From the NCBI RefSeq assembly GCF_000718515.1, contig NZ_JNZS01000013.1, positions 130,101-194,100 on the forward strand: DNA of 64,000 nt, in the 5' to 3' direction. The translations under genes and the position numbers were made by a program. Origin of the DNA: Micromonospora parva (GTDB lineage: Bacteria > Actinomycetota > Actinomycetes > Mycobacteriales > Micromonosporaceae). The notes beneath the pieces are model-generated. The model made no database searches, had not been told where the DNA came from, and saw only the letters and a program-made list of their open reading frames with translations. Below, one piece after another: positions 8,834-16,439 of this stretch (the first letter of the stretch is position 1; each line of letters starts with the position of its first letter).

Positions 8834-9576
8834 GCGGGCTCGGTGACACCGGGAAGGCGCAGCCGCCCCCGGCGCTGTTCCCCGCGCCCGAGTCCGACAC
8901 GCCCACTCCCGGGCGACGCCGTGGCGGCGCGCCGCGGAACGGCCCGTCGCAACACGGCTCCCCAGTGAACGGCCCGGCCCCGGGTGACGACGCGGGCCGG
9001 CAACTTGTGTTCTTCGGCGCGGACGCTGCCGAACCGGCCGTCGCCGACCTCGCCGGGTTGCTCGCCGGGCCGGCTGAGGTGGTCCGGATGGGCGGCACCG
9101 CCCGGCTCTCGGTGCGGGTGGACGCCGCGTGGCGGGTGCACGTGCTCGTCGCCGAACTGGCGTCGCGCGGGCTGGCCGCCAGCTGGGAGCCGATCGAGGG
9201 CGAGCGACACGCCGTGCGTACGTCGTACACCCGGGTCTTGAAGCCGCTCGCGGCCGCCTGGCTGAACGGTTCGACGAAACGCCCGCCGGCGGCCTTCCAC
9301 CTGACCGGCCGGCGGTTGCGGCTGTGGCTCGCCGCCGCCGGGACGCCGGAGCCTCCCGACTGTTACCTGTTGCGGCTGGGCCCCGACGACCAGGAGTGTT
9401 GGGAGTCGATCGGCGTCGCGCTCGCGGCGGCCGGGCTGGCCGGGACGCTGGTCGGCCCGGCGGAGGGTGGCCCGGCGTACCGGATCGCCGGACGCCGCCG
9501 GTTGGCCCGACTCGCCGAGCTGGTCGGCGGACCGCCGCCTGCGGCACCGGTCGACGCCTGGCCCGCTCGGCAGTGA
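8824..9576 (+). CDS. Conserved hypothetical protein, 250 aa
   Basis: A cytoplasmic protein with a disordered Pro/Gly/Arg-rich N-terminus (residues 1-60), then a globular part built from two similar alpha/beta halves. One half is around LVFFGADAAEPAVADLAGLL to RTSYTRVLKPLAAAWL, the other around LWLAAAGTPEPPDCYLLRLG to RLARLAELVGG. No catalytic motif is recognised. The GTG at 8824 overlaps the end of the lipoprotein gene, so the two are probably co-translated. The function is unknown. Confidence 0.65.
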   Translation: MSLSGLGDTGKAQPPPALFPAPESDTPTPGRRRGGAPRNGPSQHGSPVNGPAPGDDAGRQLVFFGADAAEPAVADLAGLLAGPAEVVRMGGTARLSVRVDAAWRVHVLVAELASRGLAASWEPIEGERHAVRTSYTRVLKPLAAAWLNGSTKRPPAAFHLTGRRLRLWLAAAGTPEPPDCYLLRLGPDDQECWESIGVALAAAGLAGTLVGPAEGGPAYRIAGRRRLARLAELVGGPPPAAPVDAWPARQ

Positions 9577-9925
9577 ACCGGTCATTTCGCCCAGGTCGGC
9601 GGCGGCGTCCGGGTGTCCGGTGCCGGACAGCCGGCGGGTCGATCCAGGCGGAAAACGGGCGGGTCGGACCTCGGTCGTGAGTCCGCCATCGTCACAGTGA
9701 CCCGCTTCGAGCCCTACTCACGGTGTACGGTGGCGCCGTCCGGCAGTGCCGAGCGCGGCGGGGCGGTGTCGACCGCCGCGTCGAAGCGGTTTGCGGCCCG
9801 CGAAACCCGAATCGCGGGCAACGCGTTACGTTGGACATCCGGACCGCCGGTGCTACGGCGGGGTCGAAAGCGGTCGCTGTCCGGGCGCCGGCAGGCCACG
9901 AGCAGGAGTGAGGTCGGGGAGAGAC
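9577..9925. other. Intergenic region upstream of topA
   Basis: 349 bp without a credible gene. It contains an 11-bp perfect palindrome GTCACAGTGAC at 9691-9701 and a possible -10 box TACGGT at 9726-9731. Promoter elements for topA must lie here, but no convincing -35/-10 pair was found. topA in other actinobacteria is supercoiling-regulated, and nothing in the sequence proves that here. Confidence 0.4.
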
Positions 9926-12763
9926 GTGCCGAGCAACGCTGGAACCACCCGTCTGGTCATCGTCGAGTCACCGGCGAAGGCCAAGACGATCTCGGGCTAC
10001 CTCGGCCCGGGGTACGTCGTGGAGGCCAGCTTCGGTCACGTCCGCGACCTGCCGCGCAACGCCGCCGACGTGCCGGCCAAATACAAGAAGGAGCCCTGGG
10101 CCCGGCTCGGGGTGGACGTCGACAACGGCTTCCACGCGCTCTACGTCGTCTCCGCCGACCGCAAGCAGCAGATCAGCAAGCTGGTGAAGCTGGCCAAGGA
10201 GGTCGACGAGATCCTCCTGGCCACGGATGAGGACCGCGAGGGCGAGGCGATCGCCTGGCACCTGGTGGAGACGCTCAAGCCCAAGGTGCCGGTCAAGCGG
10301 ATGGTCTTCCACGAGATCACCAAGCCGGCGATCCAGGCGGCGGTGGCCAACCCCCGGGAGATCGACCGCGATCTGGTGGACGCCCAGGAGGCGCGCCGGA
10401 TCCTCGACCGCCTGTACGGCTACGAGGTCTCCCCGGTGCTGTGGAAGAAGGTCATGCCGCGGCTCTCGGCGGGCCGGGTGCAGTCGGTGGCGACCCGCAT
10501 CGTGGTCGAGCGGGAACGCCAGCGGATGGCCTTCCGCACCGCCGAATACTGGGACATCCTGGCCACCCTGGCGGTGGCCAACGCCGGCGAGGGTCCGCGC
10601 AGCTTCAATGCCACCCTGATCGCCCTGAACGGCGACCGGATCGCCACCGGTAAGGACTTCGAGCCGACCACCGGTCGCGTCCGGGCCGGCGCCGGGGTCG
10701 TGCACCTCGACGAGAGTGGTGCCCGGGGTCTCGCGGCCCGCCTCGACGGGCGGCCGTTCACCGTCACCCGGGTCGAGGAGAAGCCCTACCGTCGTCGCCC
10801 GTACGCGCCGTTCATCACCTCGACCCTCCAGCAGGAGGCGGCCCGCAAGCTGCGCCTGTCCTCGCAGCAGACGATGCGCACCGCGCAGCGCCTGTACGAG
10901 AACGGCTACATCACCTATATGCGTACCGACTCGGTCAACCTGTCGGAGACCGCCATCTCGGCGGCCCGTCGACAGATCGTCGAGCTGTACGGCGAGCGCA
11001 GCGTTCCGCCGGAGCCGCGCCGCTACACCGGCAAGGTGAAGAACGCGCAGGAGGCGCACGAGGCGATCCGTCCGGCGGGGGACAACTTCCGCACCCCGGG
11101 CGAGGTGGCCAAGGAGCTGTCCGCTGAGGAGTTCAAGCTCTACGAGCTGATCTGGCGGCGCACCATCGCCTCGCAGATGACCGACGCGGTCGGCTCCAGC
11201 GTGTCGGTGCGGATCCGGGCGGTCTCCACCGCGCAGGAGGAAGCCGACTTCGGCGCGACCGGCAAGACCATCACCGACCCGGGCTTCCTGCGTGCGTACG
11301 TCGAGTCCAGCGACGACGAGAACGCCGAGGCCGAGGACGCCGAGCGCCGGCTGCCCACCCTGGCCAAGGACCAGCCGCTGACCGCCGACGAGCTGGCCGC
11401 GCAGGGCCACCACACCCAGCCGCCGTCGCGCTACACCGAAGCGTCGCTGGTCAAGGCCCTGGAAGAGCTGGGCATCGGCCGCCCGTCCACCTACGCGTCG
11501 ATCATGCAGACGATCCAGGACCGGGGATACGTCACCAAGCGCGGCCAGGCGATGATCCCGACCTTCCTGGCCTTCGCGGTGATCGGGCTGATGGAGCGGC
11601 ACTACCCCCGCCTGATCGACTACGACTTCACCGCCACCATGGAGAACGAGCTGGACGAGATCGCCGGCGGAGACCACGCCGCCGTCGACTTCCTGACCGC
11701 GTTCTACTTCGGCAGCTCCAACGGTGCCGGTGACCAGGACATCGCCCGTTCCGGCGGGCTCAAGAAGCTGGTCACCGAGAACCTCAGCGACATCGACGCC
11801 CGCAGCGTCAACTCCATCCCGCTCTTCACCGACGACGACGGTCGCGAGGTGGTGGTGCGGGTCGGCCGCTACGGGCCGTACCTGCAACGGGAGCTGCCCG
11901 GCGGTGAGCAGCCGGCACCGGCAGCGGGTGAGGGCGAGGAGGGCGGCAGCCAGGGTGACCGGGCGCCGATCCCTGAGGGCCTGGCCCCGGACGAGCTGAC
12001 CCCGGAGAAGGTGCACGAGCTGTTCCTCGGCGGCAGCGGCGAGCGCAAGCTCGGCGACGACCCCGCCACCGGCGAGCCGATCGTGCTCAAGTCCGGCCGG
12101 TTCGGCCCGTACGTCTCCAGTGGTGAGCGGAAGTCGTCGCTGCTGCGTACGCAGACACCGGACTCGTTGACCCTGGAGGAGGCGCTCAAGCTGCTCAGCC
12201 TTCCCCGGCTGATCGGTGTCGCGCCGGACGGCGTCGAGGTCTTCGCGAACAACGGCCGGTACGGCCCGTACGTCAAGCGGGGCGAGGAGTTCCGTTCGCT
12301 GGAGTCCGAGGACCAGATGTTCACTGTCGGCCTCGACGAGGCGCTGGCTCTGCTGGCCGCCCCGAAGGCCCGTGGACGGCGAGCCGCGGCACCGCCGCTG
12401 CGCGAGATGGGCGTGGACCCGGCGACCGAGAAGCCGCTGGTGATCAAGGACGGCCGGTTCGGCCCGTACGTGACCGACGGGGAGTTCAACGCGTCGCTGC
12501 GGCGCGGGCAGACCCCGGAGGCGCTGACCCTGGAGGAAGCCTCCGAGATGCTCGCCGAGAAGCGGGCGAAGGGTCCGGCGCCGCGGAAGAAGGCGGCGGC
12601 GAAGAAGGCGCCCGCGAAGAAGGCCACGGCCACCAAGAAGACGGCCGCGGCGAGCAAGTCCACGGCTGCGAAGAAGACGACGACGGCCAAGGCGACGACG
12701 GCGGCGAAGAAGGCCCCGGCGAAGAAGGCCGCCCCGCGCAAGGCCGCCACCAGCAGCGAGTAA
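9926..12763 (+). CDS. topA: DNA topoisomerase I (type IA) with lysine-rich tail
   Basis: A 945-residue enzyme that relaxes negative supercoils. The N-terminal Toprim domain starts LVIVESPAKAKTISGYLG and includes the acidic DEDREGEAIAWH motif. The catalytic tyrosine is Tyr331 in ITYMRTDS. The C-terminus has repeated FGPYV-type topoisomerase C-terminal repeats (GRYGPYL, GRFGPYVSS, GRYGPYVKR, GRFGPYVTD) instead of zinc fingers. It ends in about 60 residues of Lys/Ala repeats (KKAPAKKATATKK style) as in Streptomyces and Micromonospora, where the tail promotes DNA binding and processivity. The GTG at 9926 is selected by GGGGAGAG upstream, and the frame is open further 5' without a ribosome site. 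Confidence 0.96.
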   Translation: MPSNAGTTRLVIVESPAKAKTISGYLGPGYVVEASFGHVRDLPRNAADVPAKYKKEPWARLGVDVDNGFHALYVVSADRKQQISKLVKLAKEVDEILLATDEDREGEAIAWHLVETLKPKVPVKRMVFHEITKPAIQAAVANPREIDRDLVDAQEARRILDRLYGYEVSPVLWKKVMPRLSAGRVQSVATRIVVERERQRMAFRTAEYWDILATLAVANAGEGPRSFNATLIALNGDRIATGKDFEPTTGRVRAGAGVVHLDESGARGLAARLDGRPFTVTRVEEKPYRRRPYAPFITSTLQQEAARKLRLSSQQTMRTAQRLYENGYITYMRTDSVNLSETAISAARRQIVELYGERSVPPEPRRYTGKVKNAQEAHEAIRPAGDNFRTPGEVAKELSAEEFKLYELIWRRTIASQMTDAVGSSVSVRIRAVSTAQEEADFGATGKTITDPGFLRAYVESSDDENAEAEDAERRLPTLAKDQPLTADELAAQGHHTQPPSRYTEASLVKALEELGIGRPSTYASIMQTIQDRGYVTKRGQAMIPTFLAFAVIGLMERHYPRLIDYDFTATMENELDEIAGGDHAAVDFLTAFYFGSSNGAGDQDIARSGGLKKLVTENLSDIDARSVNSIPLFTDDDGREVVVRVGRYGPYLQRELPGGEQPAPAAGEGEEGGSQGDRAPIPEGLAPDELTPEKVHELFLGGSGERKLGDDPATGEPIVLKSGRFGPYVSSGERKSSLLRTQTPDSLTLEEALKLLSLPRLIGVAPDGVEVFANNGRYGPYVKRGEEFRSLESEDQMFTVGLDEALALLAAPKARGRRAAAPPLREMGVDPATEKPLVIKDGRFGPYVTDGEFNASLRRGQTPEALTLEEASEMLAEKRAKGPAPRKKAAAKKAPAKKATATKKTAAASKSTAAKKTTTAKATTAAKKAPAKKAAPRKAATSSE

Positions 12764-12813
12764 CCCCGGCGCGAGCCAACCGATCGGTGCCCGCGCCGGT
12801 CCGACTCCCAGAC

Positions 12814-12854
12814 CTTGGACAGTTTCCGTTCCGACAGAGCGGAGACTGTCCAAG
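12814..12854. repeat. Palindrome / bidirectional terminator between topA and FAD oxidoreductase gene
   Basis: The arms 12814-12828 (CTTGGACAGTTTCCG) and 12840-12854 (CGGAGACTGTCCAAG) pair at 14 of 15 positions, with a G-U at the other, around an 11-nt loop. It sits between two convergent genes. No T-tract follows, so it may be an actinobacterial I-shaped terminator or a member of the palindromic repeats seen elsewhere in the window. Confidence 0.65.
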
Positions 12855-12882
12855 TCCTACGTGGCTCCGCCTGGGCGTGCCG

Positions 12883-14199
12883 TCAGGCGCCGAGGACGTG
12901 GTTCAGGTGGGGGCTGGCGAAGACGCGGTCCGGGTCGAGGCGGTCGCGGACGGCCTGGAAGTCCGGGAAGCGGGGGTACGCGGTGGCCAGCGAGGCGGCG
13001 TCGCGGTAGTGCAGCTTGCCCCAGTGCGGGCGACCGCCCAGCCCGGCGGCCACCTTCTCGAAGGCCCGGAAGTACGGCTCGTACGGCATGCCGACGTACT
13101 GGTGCACGGCGATGTAGGCGTTGTCCCGGCCGTAGCCGTGCGACAGCCAGATGTCGTCGGCGGCGGTGAACCGCACCTCCACCGGGAAGAGCACCTTGAA
13201 CGGCAGGCCGTCCACGATGCGCTGGAGCGCGGCGAGCGCCTCCGGCAGCGCCTCGCGGGGCAGGCCGTACTCCATCTCCACGAAGCGGACCCGGCGCGGG
13301 GTGCAGAAGACCCGGTCGGAGCGGCCGGTGTACTGCCGTTCGGTGAGGGCGCGGGCGGAGACCGCGCTGATCCCGGGGGCCAGCGCGGGCACGGCCCGGC
13401 CGAGCCGGCAGGCCCCGGCGAAGACCCGGTTGGACAGGAAGTCGTCGTCCATCCAACCGCGCCAGCGCGACAGCGGCCGGTCGTTGGCGGGTACCCGGTC
13501 GTTGGCCTTGACCTGGACCCGGGACGTGTACGGGAACCAGTAGAACTCGACGTGGTCGTGCCGGCCGATCAGCTCGGGCAGTTCCCCGAGCACGTCGGCC
13601 AGTTCGGCCGGGCGTTCGTGGGCGCGCAGGACGAAGGCGTCGACGCAGCGCAGGGTCACCTCGACCAGGACACCGAGCGCGCCGAGTGACACCCGGGCGG
13701 CGGCGAGGACGTCGGGATTCTCGTCGACGGAGCAGCGCAGCACCTCGCCGGCACCGGTGACCAGTGTGATCGCCTCGACGAAGGTGGAGAGGCACCCGTA
13801 ACCGGCGCCGGTGCCGTGGGTACCGGTGGAGATCGCCCCGGCGACGGTCTGCGCGTCGATGTCGCCGAGGTTGGGCAGCGCGAGGCCGTGCCGGGCGAGC
13901 AGGCCGTTGAGCGCGTGCAGGGTCATTCCGGCCGGAACTGTGACAAGTCGGTGGGCGACGTCCACGCTGACCAGGGTGTCCAGCTCGGACAGGTCCATCC
14001 GCCGGTCGTCGGCGAGCGCGACGGCGGTGAACGAGTGGCCGCTGCCGGTCACCCGGATTCGAGCGCCGTCGGCCACTGCGGATCGGACGGCTTCTGCGAC
14101 GTCGGTCGGCGAGCCGGGGCGCAGGATCGTGCTGGCGCTGCCACGCTGGTTCCCGGCCCAGTTGGACCAGCCAGCCCGGGGCGGTGCGATGCGAACCAT
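12883..14199 (-). CDS. FAD-linked oxidoreductase, D-arabinono-1,4-lactone oxidase family
   Basis: A 438-residue flavoenzyme of the vanillyl-alcohol/aldonolactone oxidase type. The N-terminal FAD-binding PCMH domain shows RVTGSGHSFTAVA (residues about 49-61, the flavin-attachment region) and GALGVLVEVTLRC. The C-terminal ALO domain contains EFYWFPYT and ends HWGKLHYR...DPDRVFASPHL, typical of aldonolactone oxidases. Sugar-lactone or alditol oxidation is the family reaction, and the substrate here is unknown. The ATG at 14199 has GAGGAG 5 bases upstream. It is divergently transcribed from a TetR gene across a palindromic operator candidate, so the TetR protein probably regulates it. Confidence 0.85.
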   Translation of the reverse strand: MVRIAPPRAGWSNWAGNQRGSASTILRPGSPTDVAEAVRSAVADGARIRVTGSGHSFTAVALADDRRMDLSELDTLVSVDVAHRLVTVPAGMTLHALNGLLARHGLALPNLGDIDAQTVAGAISTGTHGTGAGYGCLSTFVEAITLVTGAGEVLRCSVDENPDVLAAARVSLGALGVLVEVTLRCVDAFVLRAHERPAELADVLGELPELIGRHDHVEFYWFPYTSRVQVKANDRVPANDRPLSRWRGWMDDDFLSNRVFAGACRLGRAVPALAPGISAVSARALTERQYTGRSDRVFCTPRRVRFVEMEYGLPREALPEALAALQRIVDGLPFKVLFPVEVRFTAADDIWLSHGYGRDNAYIAVHQYVGMPYEPYFRAFEKVAAGLGGRPHWGKLHYRDAASLATAYPRFPDFQAVRDRLDPDRVFASPHLNHVLGA

Positions 14200-14210
14200 G
14201 CGCACTCCTC

Positions 14211-14237
14211 ATTCATGAATATGAACTGACTTCATAT
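14211..14237. promoter_or_regulatory. Candidate TetR operator (two overlapping palindromes)
   Basis: ATTCATGAAT (14211-14220) is a perfect 10-bp palindrome. It overlaps ATATGAA-CTGAC-TTCATAT (14219-14237), which has perfect 7-bp arms. The site is AT-rich against a very GC-rich background and lies just upstream of the oxidoreductase start at 14199. The divergent TetR gene begins at 14348. Position and symmetry fit a TetR-family repressor site. Binding itself is inference. Confidence 0.5.
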
Positions 14238-14347
14238 CAGGAACGTTGTAGCTGGTAAATACCGCAATTGCGATCCGCTCGTTGTACCGGTAGTCACGGA
14301 CTCGTGACGTGGAGATATGTTCATCCGTCGAAGGGGGGTGGCGCAGA

Positions 14348-15031
14348 GTGTCCACACCAGCCGCCACGACCGGGCCGCTGCGCCGCGTACCGGTGCAAGG
14401 TCGAAGTGTCGCGCGGGTACAGCGCATGTTGGATGCCTGCGCCGAACTCGTCGACGAGGTGGGGTACGAGGGGCTGACCACCACCCTGCTCGCCGAGCGG
14501 GCCGAGGTGGCGATCGGGTCGGTCTACCAGTTCTTTCCGGACAAGCGGGCGATCGTGCAGGCGTTGACCCTGCGGACCATGGAGTCCTACCTCCAGCGCC
14601 TCGACGAGCGGTTCGCCTCCGACGAGATGACCCACTGGTGGGACGGCGTCGACGCGGGCATCGACGAGTACATCACGATGCACCGCACCGTCCCCGGCTT
14701 CCGTACCCTGCACTTCGGCGACGTGGTCGACCTGCACCTGCTCGACGAGCAGCGGGACAACAACGGCGTGATCGCCGACCAGTTGGCCCGGGTGCTCACC
14801 GAACGTTTCGGGCTCACCGACGTGCCCCAGCTGCGCTTCGTGCTGGAGATCGCGGTCGAGGCGGCGGACGCGCTGATCAAGCTCGCGTTCCGCCGGAAGT
14901 CCGACGGCGACGAACGGGTGCTGCTGGAGGCGAAGGCGCTGATCCGGGAGTACCTGCACCGCCAGGTCGACGGCCCGGACAATGGCCGGTCCGCCGCCGG
15001 GAAACAGGCCGAGGCGGCCCAGCCCGTCTGA
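14348..15031 (+). CDS. TetR-family transcriptional regulator
   Basis: A 227-residue regulator. The helix-turn-helix is clear at about residues 25-75: VQRMLDACAELVDEVGYEGLT followed by LLAERAEVAIGSVYQFFPDKRAIVQAL. The C-terminal ligand-binding/dimerisation domain runs from about 80 to 205 (TetR_C-like, FRTLHFGDVVDLHLLDEQ). The tail is polar and disordered. The GTG at 14348 is preceded by a G-rich AAGGGGGG ribosome site, and the frame is open 13 codons upstream without one. It is divergent from the FAD oxidoreductase gene and likely represses it and/or itself. The ligand is unknown. Confidence 0.85.
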   Translation: MSTPAATTGPLRRVPVQGRSVARVQRMLDACAELVDEVGYEGLTTTLLAERAEVAIGSVYQFFPDKRAIVQALTLRTMESYLQRLDERFASDEMTHWWDGVDAGIDEYITMHRTVPGFRTLHFGDVVDLHLLDEQRDNNGVIADQLARVLTERFGLTDVPQLRFVLEIAVEAADALIKLAFRRKSDGDERVLLEAKALIREYLHRQVDGPDNGRSAAGKQAEAAQPV

Positions 15032-15081
15032 GTCGGCGCGGGGCGCGGCCCTCCGGCCGGCGGTGGGTCGGCCCTCCGGCG

Positions 15082-16290
15082 TCAGAGGAAGGCCCGCCCC
15101 TCACCCCGGTAGGTGGGGACCGTCGCCACCACCGCGTCCCCCTCGATCAGGTGCAGCTCGTTGACCCGTTCACACAGCTCACCTGCCTTGGCGTGGCGGA
15201 ACCACACCCGGTCGCCGACGCGTAGGTCAGCCGCCGCCGCTCCGGACAGCGGCGTCTGCACCTCGCCGGCACCCTCGGTGCCGACCAGCTTCAGCCCCGC
15301 CGGTAACCAGGGCCGGGGCAGCCGGCTGTCGGCGGCCGGTCCGGAGGCGATCCAGCCGCCGCCGAGCACCGTGGCCAACTCCGGCGTCGGCCGGCGGACC
15401 ACGGTGCAGGCGAAGAAGGCCGCCGGGGTGGGCCGCCAGGCGCGGTACGCGTCGAACAGCGTCGGCCCGTACAGGCCCGATCCCGCGGTGACCTCGGTGA
15501 CCGCGGGATCGGCGCTGGTCGCGGCCACGCTGCCGGTGCCGCCGCCGTTGACGAACTCCAGGTCGGCGTGCTCGCGTACCGCGGCGACCGCCGCACCACG
15601 ACGGGCCAGCAGCTCGCGGTACGACCCGCGCTGGGCCAGCCTGATCGCGCCGGCCAGCAGCGTCTGCCCCGGCGGCGCGTCGCCCAGGCCGGCGATCTGC
15701 GCCTCGTACGACATGAGCCCGACCAGCCGGAAGCCGGGCCGACCGGCGACGGCCGCGGCGAGCGCTCCGGCGGCCCGCGCGCTGTGCACCGGTGAGCGGC
15801 GGACGCCGACGTGCACCCGGCCGCGCAGCGGTCGCCAGGAGGCGTCCAGATCCAGGCACAGCCGTAGCTCGGCGCGCTGCCCCGGTGCCGCGACGGCGTC
15901 GATGAGGTCGAGTTGGCCGGTGCCGTCGATCATCAGGGTGATCGCGGCGGCGAGCGTCGGGTCGGCGCCCAGCTCGGCGAGGGCGGCCCGGTCCCCGCTC
16001 GGGTACGCGACCAGCACGTCGTCGCTGACGCCGGCGCGGACCAGCCAGATCGCCTCGGGCACTGTGAACGCCATGATGCCCTGCCAGCCGGGCCGCCCGA
16101 GAGCTCGGCTGATCAACTCCCGGCTGCGGACCGACTTGCTGGCGAGGCGGACCGGCTTTCCGGCGGCGCGATCGGCCAGGGCGGCCGAATTGGCGTCGAA
16201 GGCGCTGAGGTCGACCACCGCGTACGGGGGGTCGAGATGGGCAGTCGCCCGGTCCAGGCGCTCGCGAAGTTTGTCGCTTTCGATGGCCAC
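15082..16290 (-). CDS. PLP-dependent alanine racemase-like / D-threonine aldolase-like enzyme
   Basis: A 402-residue fold-type III PLP protein of the 'amino acid deaminase/aldolase' group. The PLP-lysine region is PVRLASKSVRSREL near residue 50. A TIM-barrel pattern follows, with the histidine/glycine-rich FVNGGGTGS and VTEVTAGSGLYGPTLFD segments that bind phosphate. The C-terminal beta domain ends GDRVWFRHAKAGELCERVNELHLI, where a His and a Cys could take the metal-ligand positions of D-threonine aldolase; a second cofactor is inferred only. The start GTG at 16290 follows a TAGCGT box by 6 nt, suggesting a leaderless mRNA. It is convergent with the TetR gene. Confidence 0.75.
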   Translation of the reverse strand: MAIESDKLRERLDRATAHLDPPYAVVDLSAFDANSAALADRAAGKPVRLASKSVRSRELISRALGRPGWQGIMAFTVPEAIWLVRAGVSDDVLVAYPSGDRAALAELGADPTLAAAITLMIDGTGQLDLIDAVAAPGQRAELRLCLDLDASWRPLRGRVHVGVRRSPVHSARAAGALAAAVAGRPGFRLVGLMSYEAQIAGLGDAPPGQTLLAGAIRLAQRGSYRELLARRGAAVAAVREHADLEFVNGGGTGSVAATSADPAVTEVTAGSGLYGPTLFDAYRAWRPTPAAFFACTVVRRPTPELATVLGGGWIASGPAADSRLPRPWLPAGLKLVGTEGAGEVQTPLSGAAAADLRVGDRVWFRHAKAGELCERVNELHLIEGDAVVATVPTYRGEGRAFL

Positions 16291-16439
16291 GTGTGCACGC
16301 TAACTGTCTGACGGAGAATGCGAAATACCCTCGCGTACGTCCGGGCTGCGGCCGGTACCTCCGGCGGCCTAGGCTCAGCGAGCAGGAGAATGTCGCCCGG
16401 AGGGTGGCCCCCACCCGGGTCTAGAGTGTTGCACCGGAG

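Noticed and set aside
6197..9547. A 1116-codon minus-strand frame across hppA
   Set aside because: It is a shadow of the hppA and following genes; Arg/His/Gly-rich, no domain and antisense to a clear pump gene. GC-rich third positions create long open frames on the opposite strand.
9968..12853. A 961-codon minus-strand frame across topA
   Set aside because: Antisense shadow of topA with Leu/Arg/Gly-rich composition and no motif.
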